DNA of 9,062 nt from UBA6120 sp964495145 (GCA_964495145.1 CAZBUP010000038.1:1-9062); one strand, 5' to 3'; shown: positions 1-7,585, counted from the stretch's first letter. The notes: generated by a model from the letters alone, not told the origin. A program made the numbers and translations.

Positions 1-2310
1 TTCCAAGAGAGGGACGTTCTTCTTTTTCATGACGCCCTTCATCATCTTGGCGCCTAAGCCGCCGAAGTTCATCTTGGAGACGCCCATTTTTTTCGGGCCG
101 CGGGGCATCATCGCCCCGAACATGGCTTCGATGAACGGTTTGCGGACTTTGACTTTATTTGGCTTGCGCAGCAAATTGAGACCCCAGAAGGTGCAGAAGA
201 TGGTTACGTTCTTGCCCATGGCCGCCGAACCTTGGCCGATAATCATGGCCGCCATGGCTTTGTCCATGTCGCCGCTGAATAAGACGATGGTCGTGTTCTC
301 GCCGCTGTTGGACACTTTGACGCCGCCCGAGGCCAACCCGCCCTTTTGCACGACGGCGCGATAGACAAGGCCGTCCTTCTCGTTTTTAAGCAGGGTATTG
401 CCGGTGTTTTCGCACCATTTTTCGATGTCTTTGGCAAAACCGGGGTCCGTGGCTTCGATTTGAACCGATTCGCCCATTTGAAGATTGGCGACGGCTTTGA
501 ACGTTTGCATGATCGGGCCCGGGCATTGAAGTCCGCAGGCGTCGATGACGATGGTGGCTTTGATGGTCGATGATGGGGTTGCCATATGATGTACCTCGCG
601 ATGTTCAGGATTGGGCATGTGCGTTTCGGGTTGCGACTTCTGATAGTGAAGTGCCTTATATAGTTTGAATCCGCCGGCTAAGTTATAACGTTTCGTATAT
701 CCAAGCGAGCGCAGTATTTGAATGGCTAGATAAGCCGTATGGCCGATGTTGCAGTAAACGTAAATCGGTTGGTCTTTATCGGCGGGAAGTTGGTCGGCTT
801 GGGACCGGATTCTCGCCAGCGGCAGATTGACGGCGCCCTCGATGTGATCGAGCGAATATTCAAGTTCGGTGCGCGCGTCCAGCACATAGGCTCCCGCCTT
901 GATCAAGCCGTCGATTTCATCAATGCCGACATATTCGAAGGCGCCGCCCAGCAAGTTCATGGCCACGTATCCGGCAATGTTGATCGGATCTTTGGCAGAG
1001 CCATAGGGCGGAGCATAACAAAGTTGCAAATCCGGCAAGGCCCGCACGTCAAGTTGCCCGGCAATGGCCGTCGCCAAGACATCGACGCGTTTGTCGGTTC
1101 CATCGCCTCCGACCGCTTGGGCCCCGACGATTTTTCCTTCGGGGGTGAAAAGCAGTTTGATGAATATGTCGCGGGCGCCCGGATAGTATCCGGCGTGGTT
1201 GCCGCGAGACACATAAACGAATTTGTAAGGTTTGCCTTTGCGCTTGAGGGTTTTCTCGTTTTCGCCCGTCGCCGCCAGGGTTAAGTCGAATACTTTGACG
1301 ATCGATGAGCCGAGCGAACCGACGTAACTGACGTCCAGCCCGGCGATGTGGTCAGCCACGAGGCGTCCTTGGCGATTGGCCGGCCAAGCAAGGGCGATGG
1401 CCGTTTGGGTTCCATCGATCAAGGATTTGACTTCGACCGCGTCGCCGATGGCGTAAATGTCGTTAATGGTGGCCCCGGTCTTGGCGTCGATGGCCTGCAT
1501 GGCGGCCGTGGTCACGATATGGCCGCGGGGTCCGGTCTTAAGACCGGCGTTGACGGCGAGATCGCTTTCAGATTTGACCCCGACGCCCATGATGATCATA
1601 TCAGCCGACAAAACCTTGCCGCTTTTCAATGTTAAAGTCTTGCCTTCGTCGGCAAAAGTCGCCACGACGTCTGATAGATAAAAATCAATCCCATGGTTTT
1701 CCATTTCGTTTTGGGCCAGTTTGGCCATTTCGAAATCTAAGGGAGTCAAAATCTGATTGGCCAGATCGATGACGGAGACGGCGATGCCGCGTTCCGACAA
1801 ATTTTCGGCCATCTCGACGCCGATGAAGCCTCCGCCGATGACGACGGCGGTTTTCGGATGCGTCTCGTCAATGAAATGCTTGATGCGGTCGGTATCGGGG
1901 ATATTTCGGAGCACGAACATATGCTTAGCGTTTTCGATGCCGGGCGTCGGGACGATGATTGGTTTCGCTCCCGGCGACAGCACGAGAATGTCATAGTTTT
2001 CATCATAGGTGGCTCCCGTTTTCACTTGGCGAACGGTTACCGTCTTGGCGGCGCGATTGACGGAGGTCACCTCCGAAAAATTGCGCACGTCAAGATTGAA
2101 CTTGTCGCGAAGTCCCTCGACCGACTCGACCAGGAGCCGTTCGCGGTCTTTGATGACGCCGCCGATATAATAGGGAAGCCCACAGTTGGCGAACGAGACG
2201 AACTCGTCGCGTTCTAAAATGATGATTTGATGCGCTTCGGATAGGCGCCGCAGCCTGGTGGCGACAGTCGCTCCGCCGGCCACGCCGCCGACAATCATGA
2301 TTTTGGACAT
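1..2310 (-). CDS. CoA-disulfide/polysulfide reductase fused to rhodanese, TusA and DsrE2-like domains (3' end cut by window edge)
   Basis: FAD-dependent pyridine nucleotide-disulfide oxidoreductase of the CoA-disulfide reductase / NAD(P)H polysulfide reductase family, with sulfur-carrier domains at its C terminus. The frame is open for 770 codons and continues past the left edge. Residues 1-445 are the reductase: FAD motif GGVAGGA (8-14), SFANCGLPYY with the single active cysteine at C43 (the position known for the staphylococcal enzyme), NAD(P) motif GGGFIG (159-164), YAIGD (286-290), and the CYAPPY dimer-interface motif (431-436). Residues about 455-553 are a rhodanese with active loop CNIGHT at C520. 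Residues about 578-650 are TusA, with CGLQCPGP and sulfur-carrying C596. From about 672 a DsrE2-like domain begins (VLFSGD, then TFWGLNLL) and is incomplete; roughly 50 residues are probably missing. Start chosen because AGAGGT lies 7 nt before the ATG. It likely reduces CoA disulfide, per- or polysulfide and relays sulfur in the cytoplasm; the physiological substrate is not readable. Confidence 0.96.
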   Translation of the reverse strand, partial: MSKIMIVGGVAGGATVATRLRRLSEAHQIIILERDEFVSFANCGLPYYIGGVIKDRERLLVESVEGLRDKFNLDVRNFSEVTSVNRAAKTVTVRQVKTGATYDENYDILVLSPGAKPIIVPTPGIENAKHMFVLRNIPDTDRIKHFIDETHPKTAVVIGGGFIGVEMAENLSERGIAVSVIDLANQILTPLDFEMAKLAQNEMENHGIDFYLSDVVATFADEGKTLTLKSGKVLSADMIIMGVGVKSESDLAVNAGLKTGPRGHIVTTAAMQAIDAKTGATINDIYAIGDAVEVKSLIDGTQTAIALAWPANRQGRLVADHIAGLDVSYVGSLGSSIVKVFDLTLAATGENEKTLKRKGKPYKFVYVSRGNHAGYYPGARDIFIKLLFTPEGKIVGAQAVGGDGTDKRVDVLATAIAGQLDVRALPDLQLCYAPPYGSAKDPINIAGYVAMNLLGGAFEYVGIDEIDGLIKAGAYVLDARTELEYSLDHIEGAVNLPLARIRSQADQLPADKDQPIYVYCNIGHTAYLAIQILRSLGYTKRYNLAGGFKLYKALHYQKSQPETHMPNPEHREVHHMATPSSTIKATIVIDACGLQCPGPIMQTFKAVANLQMGESVQIEATDPGFAKDIEKWCENTGNTLLKNEKDGLVYRAVVQKGGLASGGVKVSNSGENTTIVLFSGDMDKAMAAMIIGQGSAAMGKNVTIFCTFWGLNLLRKPNKVKVRKPFIEAMFGAMMPRGPKKMGVSKMNFGGLGAKMMKGVMKKKNVPLLE

Positions 2311-2317
2311 TTTTCTA

Positions 2318-2323
2318 ACCTCT
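2318..2323 (-). promoter_or_regulatory. Ribosome-binding site of the reductase-fusion gene
   Basis: Read on the minus strand, AGAGGT is complementary to the 16S rRNA 3' end and lies 7 nt before the ATG at 2310. It fixes the start at the residue expected from the FAD motif position. Confidence 0.8.
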
Positions 2324-2342
2324 CAATCAATCATAAGTTAAG

Positions 2343-2415
2343 CACCATCGCAACAAAAGTATATTTTGGTTAATGAACGCTTGTCGTTCTGGTTGGCGCG
2401 ATGGTTTTGACCATC
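2343..2415. repeat. Inverted repeats flanking the minus-strand promoter (possible operator)
   Basis: ACCATCGC at 2343-2350 has an exact reverse complement, GCGATGGT, at 2398-2405. The two lie on either side of the promoter candidate, about 55 bp centre to centre. GATGGT (2400-2405) also pairs with ACCATC (2410-2415) across a 4-nt loop. ACCATC or its complement thus occurs three times in 73 bp. This could be a set of operator half-sites or alternative hairpins; no regulator is visible in the window. Confidence 0.35.
2358..2387 (-). promoter_or_regulatory. Sigma-70-type promoter candidate for the reductase-fusion gene
   Basis: On the minus strand, ACGACA (2387-2382) serves as a -35 element (4 of 6 matches to TTGACA). 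An 18-nt spacer separates it from TATACT (2363-2358), a -10 element with 5 of 6 matches. Transcription would start near 2351, giving a leader of about 40 nt that contains the AGAGGT ribosome-binding site. A second minus-strand candidate further upstream has a perfect TTGACA (2484-2479), but its -10 (TTATAT, 2459-2454) sits at a poor 19-nt spacing. Confidence 0.5.
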
Positions 2416-2656
2416 TCATAGAGCATCCGTCAAAATCAGCCAAAGGTCAATAAATATAAGCGGTTATTCATTTCATTTTGTCAAAAATGCGTTTTTTTGA
2501 AAGAGGCCTTCATTTCGGACCCAAAAAGGGGTATGGACTTTTTCACAGCAAAATCACTTGAAGGATTTTCTTATAAATGATGACGACCGAACGAAGAACG
2601 CCCTTGCGTTACATTTTTATAGTTAGTATCGCTTAATTATTCCATAATTATATATC
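2416..2656. other. Rest of the divergent spacer, upstream of the plus-strand operon
   Basis: This AT-rich stretch has no protein-coding gene I would defend. It contains a 7-bp A/T hairpin (TCAAAAA 2481-2487 with TTTTTGA 2494-2500) and a 19-codon ORF at 2577-2636 preceded by AAGGA. Close to the operon start lie CATAAT (2643-2648) and TTAATT (2633-2638, 18 nt after TTACAT at 2609-2614). Either could be a -10 element for the operon. Promoter assignment on this strand is uncertain. Confidence 0.3.
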
Positions 2657-4690
2657 ATGGACACTCTTCGAAAAGCCACCGACCCCAATCCAGAAGCCGT
2701 GTTGGTCATCCCCCCTTCTTTAAGTGTCGAACGGGCCGCTTGTCCCAACAGCTACCTTTTTGAAACCGCCGGCAAGATCATCTTGATCGACCTGCCGACG
2801 CTGGCGGCTTATCCTTTTTGGCTTACGTCGCTCAAAGAGCGATTCACACCCGCCGGTGTCGATTATCTGATCATTCAATCGTACGATCTTTCGACCGGGC
2901 GCGTGCTTGAAGCATTTTGCGGCGATGGCTTTAAAGGAAACGTCTACGCCGCTAGAAGCCTCGTTCCGGCCCTGAAGGCGGCCGCCTATGACCGCGAGGT
3001 GGTTTCGGTCGAAGACGCCGGCAGCCAGCTGCTCATCGATGGGCGCTTGGCACTAAGCTTTGTCATTATCAAATATCTGCCCGCCCCTTCGATGTTGATG
3101 AGTTATTGGGTGACGCGCGGATTTTTGTTTTCAGGCCCGCTGTTCGGCAACACCGAAGCCCAAAGCACCAACGACCTCGCTTCGATCAAGCGATCGATCG
3201 TCGCTTTCCATAAATCGACGATGCCCAGCAGCGAATACCTGAAGGCGCCGCTACGCCAAATCACCCACATGGCCATTCACGCCATCTTTCCGTCCTATGG
3301 GCGTTTTTTTCTGCAAACGGAGGTCCCCGCCATCATCGAGCACGAGTACCATCTCGACTTTTACAACTCACAGCAAATATATAAAATCAACGTTTTGGGC
3401 GAGAAGGAAATCAACTTTGTCGAACTGGGCAACAATCTCATCAACAAGCTCTTAAAGGATTGGCCTAAAGATAAGGTCATGGCCATATTCGAAGGCAGTC
3501 CCCTCGCGATTGAAGAGGCGACCGGCGAACTCAAAGAAACGCCTTTGTTCGGTTATAAGCTGTATAACGTGCTATTCGACCAAATTTATCTTAAAACCGG
3601 GCGGGAAGGGCTCTTGTTGCTCGAGCCGCTCGTCAGTCTCTACCACGCCCAATACGGCATCACCCGCCCCAGCGTCTATACTTCCAAACTCGTGGATATC
3701 GAGTCCAGCAGCCAAGCGGCGGTGGCTGAGAAAAAAGAACTCGAAAAGAAACTGAGCGCACTGCAAACCACGCTTGAAAAGACCGAATCGCGCCTACTTA
3801 AAGACGAAAACACCGGCTTGTACAATGAATATTTCTTCAAGGCGCTGCTTGACGGAGAATTGGCAAAACTGCCTGCCGCTCCGTATGTGCGTGGCTTTGT
3901 GCGCATTAAAATCGATCAACTGCAAGACATCAACCAACGCTATGGCAACCTCGTCGGCGACGAATCGCTCCGCCACCTTCGGTATCTAATCGAACAAATG
4001 AAACTTGAAAACGCCTTGACTATCAAGCTCAATGGTCCCGACGTGCTTCTTTACGTCAAGGAAACGACTGCCGAACGGCTTAAGGCTCTGGCCATCCGCC
4101 TTCGTAACGACGTGGCCGCCTCGAAACTATTCATCGAACGGGTATCGGTCACGCTGGCTGTTGTCACTAGTGACGAATTGACGGCGGCTTCGCTTCCCAA
4201 TGAAAAATACCGCCAGCTGCTGCTTCTATTGGCGCGGCGGATCCGCATCGGGCAACGCCAAGGTGGCGGGCAAGTCATCAGTAGCGACACCGAAGCCGAA
4301 ACCTTGACCGATGGCTATGTCCTCTTGATTGACGAAGACGACGTCAACCGCAATATGCTGACGCGCATTTTCAAGCGCGTCAATCTCGAGGTTTTGACGG
4401 CTTCTGACGTGATTGAGGCTCGACTGGTGCTCGAGCGGCAGCCAATCGATATCATCATCTCCGAGATCAACCTTGCCAAAATCGACGGCTTTGCCTTCAA
4501 ACAATCCTTGAACGAAAGCCAGAAGTTCGCCAATGTACCATTTATCATGGTGTCCCACAGCAAGACGGTGGCCAATATTCGCCGCGCCAATCTTCTCAAC
4601 GTCGATTGCATGCTTGAAAAACCGGTCATCCCCGAAGAACTCCTGGGACACGTGATGCGGCTCCGGAGTCGGAAACAAGCCGCCTTATGA
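2657..4690 (+). CDS. Degenerate MBL(ODP)-GGDEF-receiver protein, probable pseudoenzyme regulator of the adjacent glycosyltransferase
   Basis: A soluble 677-residue protein with three folded domains. Residues about 15-330 resemble the metallo-beta-lactamase fold of the ODP/flavodiiron type: the PNSYLFE strand, LIIQSYDLSTG (71-81) where the family has its HxExDH ligands, and FSGPLFG (158-164) where it has SGDAFG. No metal ligand remains at these sites. Residues about 345-383 are a charged coiled coil. Residues about 380-540 are GGDEF-like: TGLYN (386-390), IN-QRYG (425-430) and GD (434-435) are kept, but the signature reads GPDVL (460-464), so cyclase activity is unlikely. Residues about 553-672 are a receiver domain with acidic D559/E560, S633 and K655-P656, but E603 at the phospho-acceptor position. 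No signal peptide or membrane segment is seen. The start ATG has no clear ribosome-binding site. The stop overlaps the next start (ATGA). Role inferred: allosteric sensor or scaffold for the synthase encoded next; ligand unknown. Confidence 0.9.
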   Translation: MDTLRKATDPNPEAVLVIPPSLSVERAACPNSYLFETAGKIILIDLPTLAAYPFWLTSLKERFTPAGVDYLIIQSYDLSTGRVLEAFCGDGFKGNVYAARSLVPALKAAAYDREVVSVEDAGSQLLIDGRLALSFVIIKYLPAPSMLMSYWVTRGFLFSGPLFGNTEAQSTNDLASIKRSIVAFHKSTMPSSEYLKAPLRQITHMAIHAIFPSYGRFFLQTEVPAIIEHEYHLDFYNSQQIYKINVLGEKEINFVELGNNLINKLLKDWPKDKVMAIFEGSPLAIEEATGELKETPLFGYKLYNVLFDQIYLKTGREGLLLLEPLVSLYHAQYGITRPSVYTSKLVDIESSSQAAVAEKKELEKKLSALQTTLEKTESRLLKDENTGLYNEYFFKALLDGELAKLPAAPYVRGFVRIKIDQLQDINQRYGNLVGDESLRHLRYLIEQMKLENALTIKLNGPDVLLYVKETTAERLKALAIRLRNDVAASKLFIERVSVTLAVVTSDELTAASLPNEKYRQLLLLLARRIRIGQRQGGGQVISSDTEAETLTDGYVLLIDEDDVNRNMLTRIFKRVNLEVLTASDVIEARLVLERQPIDIIISEINLAKIDGFAFKQSLNESQKFANVPFIMVSHSKTVANIRRANLLNVDCMLEKPVIPEELLGHVMRLRSRKQAAL

Positions 4691-7515
4691 CCGTCGACCA
4701 AGCGCTGGGAATCCTTTATGCGTTTCTTGGTGCCGTCGCCGGGCTGATTGTTTTGATCATCGTCCAAAAATTCATCAATCGTGGCGAAGGCCGACGACAA
4801 AAGCGCGCCCGGGATTTGTTTTACAAACGCTACTACGACGGCTTTGACGTGAATCTGCCCCTTTTTATTCGCTCTTTTTTCGACGTTTTGCTCGACATTG
4901 AAACCCAAATCGAAATCGATCCCGAGGTGCGAAAGCGCGTCGTGGCCGACTTAGTTCGACGTCCGTTCGTCAAAAGGTTATTCTTGCGAATCAAGAGCCC
5001 GTGGCCGCGCCGGCGCCAGATCGCCGCTACCTATCTCGGCGCTTTGAAGACGCCGCGAGCCATCAAAGCCCTGCACCGGCAACTTCATCGGGAACCATCC
5101 GCCGCCGTCCGTTTTGCCATCATCATCGGAATGGACCGCCTGATTGGCCAAGCGGACGTTTCCTTCATCATGGATACCCTGGAAGTCGGGACGAATCATT
5201 ACATCTATTGGATCAGTACCTTTTTTAAGAACCGTTATTTTCATTTTGCCCCGATCCTGAAACCCTTTTTGGACGATGGACGGGACGAGGTCAAGCGTCT
5301 GTTCCTTCACATGGCCGAACAGGTATTCGATCCCATCTTGCGCGATTATTGCCTGAAGATCATCGATGAAGGCAACGATGACGAATTGGTCGGCTTAGGC
5401 CTCGCGGCCATCACCCGTCAATATCCGGAAGCGCTTCTTTCCCCGCGCTACGCCCTGAGCGACAACGTTCTCGTCAAGACGGCCGTCATTCAGGCTTCCA
5501 GCGTCCAAGTGAACGACAAAATGTTGATGAGCCTCATTTCCGAGTTTGACGGGAGCCCGCTTGACCGACATCGCGTCAACGCCATTTCGCGCATCGTCTT
5601 CGACGCCAAGGAGCTTTTGCTGAAAGTGGTTGACCTTTATCCAACGATCAAATCAGAGGTCCAAAAGATCGGCCTGACCCGCGTGTTGAGCCATCATATC
5701 AACTATTTGATTCTTCGTTTGGAAGCTTCTCACGAAGGCACGCTCAACCTGCTCGTCACGCGAATGATTGAACAACACATCATCGAAGACCTGATTGACT
5801 TCTTGAATCGCAACCGCGACGGCGAACCGGTCAAAAAACTCATCGGCGCGCTCAAAATCGGCGCCGCGCGCGACGAATTCGTGCTCGAGCAATTCAGCGT
5901 CTACCTGCACCAAGACTTGTTGGCGCGCATGGGGTTAATCCGCAAAGCGCAACCGGTCACCACCCGTGACAAGATGCCGATCGACCGCAAGAAAATCGTT
6001 TGGATCGTATCGTGGTGCACCTTGGCCTTCGCGCTGATCCCAATCATCGCTTTTTTGCAGCTGCTTCCGGGTATATTCTCTTCCCCTTCCCCGTTCATCG
6101 CCCTGTTGGTGCGCATCAACCAAACCGTGGTTTTCTACTTCTTGTTGGCCAACGGCATCTACCTTCTTTTGCTGGCGATTGCCATCTTCGGTTCGCATAA
6201 GACCGATTCGCTTTGGCGCGTCAAGAAAGCCACCTTGCTGTTCGAACATGACTTGCTTCCCTCTATTTCGATTATCGCCCCGGCTTACAACGAGGAAAAA
6301 AGCATTGTCGAAAGCGTAACTTCGCTTTTGAATTTGCGCTATCCGACTTATGAAGTGATCGTCGTCAACGACGGGAGCAAAGATGGGACCATCGATACCT
6401 TGATTGACCATTTCAAACTCGAACGAAAACATCCCTTTTTCGAGTTGAAACTGGCCACCAAAGGATTGCGCGGCGTCTACGTCAATCCCCAAATCCCGAA
6501 TCTGATCGTCATCGACAAGCATAACGGCGGGAAGGCCGATGCCCTGAACATGGGCATCAACGCCGCCAAGGGGGCTTATGTGTGCGGCATCGACGCCGAT
6601 TCGCTTCTCGAAGAAAACGCCTTGCTTAAACTGATGTCGGTGACCTTGGACGACGATCTTCCGTTTATCGCCATCGGCGGCAACATCGTCCCCGTCAACG
6701 GATGCCTAGTCGACCGGGGCAAGGTCGAAGCCCATGGTTTGGGAAAAGGCGCTTTGGTCCGCTTCCAGACGCTTGAATATCTGCGGGCGTTCACGAGCGG
6801 TCGCATCGGTTGGTCGGAACTGCATTCGCTATTGATCATTTCCGGGGCATTTGGCGTCTTCAAACGTTCGGAACTGATCGAAGTCGGCGGTTATCTCACC
6901 AGCAGCGGCAAACTAAAGAAAGACACTGTCGGCGAAGACATGGAACTGGTCGTGCGCTTGACCTTCAAGGCCCTCCAAAACAAGGATCCTTATCGGGTCG
7001 CTTACGTGCACCACGCCGATTGCTATACCGAACTTCCGACCGAGTTCAAAGGTCTACTGCGGCAGCGGAACCGCTGGCAGCGCGGCCTCCTCGATATCTT
7101 GAATTACCATAAGAAACTGTTGTTCAATCCGCGCTACAAACAGCCGGGCATGATCGGTTTTCCGTATTTCTTCTTGTTCGAAATGATGGGACCATTCCTC
7201 GAAATCATGGGCTATTTAGCCATCATATTAGGATTGGCGCTCGGCATCTTGAACACCCCAATAGTTATTTTGCTGTTTGCGGTGACGATCGCCTTTGGGC
7301 TCGTGATATCGCTATTCTCGCTTCTGGTGGCCGAACGCCGGTCGACGCTTTATTCGGTCAAGGAAACGCTACTGTTGATTCTCTATGCCATCATCGAAAA
7401 CTTCGGTTTCCGCCAGATCATCAGTTTCCATCGGGCCGTGGCCACTTTTTCGGCTTTGAAAGAATCGGGCAGTTGGGGTGCTCAGACGCGCACCGGTTTC
7501 CAAAAGAAATCTTGA
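4687..7515 (+). CDS. Membrane HEAT-repeat / family 2 processive glycosyltransferase fusion
   Basis: A 942-residue inner-membrane protein. A first membrane helix (about 7-27) is followed by a strongly basic, cytoplasmic segment. Residues about 105-410 are alpha-helical HEAT-like repeats. Two membrane helices follow (about 437-460 and 480-502), then a GT2 catalytic domain at about 524-800, then C-terminal hydrophobic helices (about 825-882). Catalytic motifs look intact: VVNDGSKDG (D562), KHNGGKADALN (611-621), DAD (636-638), SGAFG (719-723), GED (749-751) and QRNRW (793-797). The QxxRW motif marks processive synthases such as cellulose, poly-N-acetylglucosamine and hyaluronan synthases. Sugar and polymer cannot be told from sequence. 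Unlike BcsA there is no C-terminal PilZ domain; the N-terminal HEAT block is an extra part, suited to protein binding. No good ribosome-binding site precedes the ATG, so translation is probably coupled to the upstream gene through the ATGA overlap. A terminator-like hairpin follows. Confidence 0.95.
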   Translation: MTVDQALGILYAFLGAVAGLIVLIIVQKFINRGEGRRQKRARDLFYKRYYDGFDVNLPLFIRSFFDVLLDIETQIEIDPEVRKRVVADLVRRPFVKRLFLRIKSPWPRRRQIAATYLGALKTPRAIKALHRQLHREPSAAVRFAIIIGMDRLIGQADVSFIMDTLEVGTNHYIYWISTFFKNRYFHFAPILKPFLDDGRDEVKRLFLHMAEQVFDPILRDYCLKIIDEGNDDELVGLGLAAITRQYPEALLSPRYALSDNVLVKTAVIQASSVQVNDKMLMSLISEFDGSPLDRHRVNAISRIVFDAKELLLKVVDLYPTIKSEVQKIGLTRVLSHHINYLILRLEASHEGTLNLLVTRMIEQHIIEDLIDFLNRNRDGEPVKKLIGALKIGAARDEFVLEQFSVYLHQDLLARMGLIRKAQPVTTRDKMPIDRKKIVWIVSWCTLAFALIPIIAFLQLLPGIFSSPSPFIALLVRINQTVVFYFLLANGIYLLLLAIAIFGSHKTDSLWRVKKATLLFEHDLLPSISIIAPAYNEEKSIVESVTSLLNLRYPTYEVIVVNDGSKDGTIDTLIDHFKLERKHPFFELKLATKGLRGVYVNPQIPNLIVIDKHNGGKADALNMGINAAKGAYVCGIDADSLLEENALLKLMSVTLDDDLPFIAIGGNIVPVNGCLVDRGKVEAHGLGKGALVRFQTLEYLRAFTSGRIGWSELHSLLIISGAFGVFKRSELIEVGGYLTSSGKLKKDTVGEDMELVVRLTFKALQNKDPYRVAYVHHADCYTELPTEFKGLLRQRNRWQRGLLDILNYHKKLLFNPRYKQPGMIGFPYFFLFEMMGPFLEIMGYLAIILGLALGILNTPIVILLFAVTIAFGLVISLFSLLVAERRSTLYSVKETLLLILYAIIENFGFRQIISFHRAVATFSALKESGSWGAQTRTGFQKKS

Positions 7516-7585
7516 TGATGATTCATTGAAAATCTAGACAAGTGACTCAAATCATCTACGAATCCCGAATTTGGGTACACCCATC

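Noticed and set aside
739..1284. 181-codon open frame on the plus strand
   Set aside because: It lies opposite the reductase-fusion gene, whose translated frame shows conserved motifs throughout this interval. Its own product resembles nothing, and it arises from the codon bias of the true gene.
2519..2545. ACCC/GGGT hairpin followed by a T-run in the divergent spacer
   Set aside because: A 4-bp stem is too weak, and 6 nt separate it from the T-run, so it is not a credible terminator or attenuator.
4315..4908. 197-codon open frame on the minus strand
   Set aside because: It is antisense to the receiver domain and the synthase start, both of which are clearly coding on the plus strand; it shows no recognisable motif.
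5935..6522. 195-codon open frame on the minus strand
   Set aside because: It is antisense to the glycosyltransferase core with its intact NDGS motif; it is an artefact of codon bias.
4687..7515. Identification as cellulose synthase (BcsA)
   Set aside because: There is no PilZ domain and no bcs neighbours; the QxxRW-type motif is shared by several processive synthases, so a specific polymer cannot be named.
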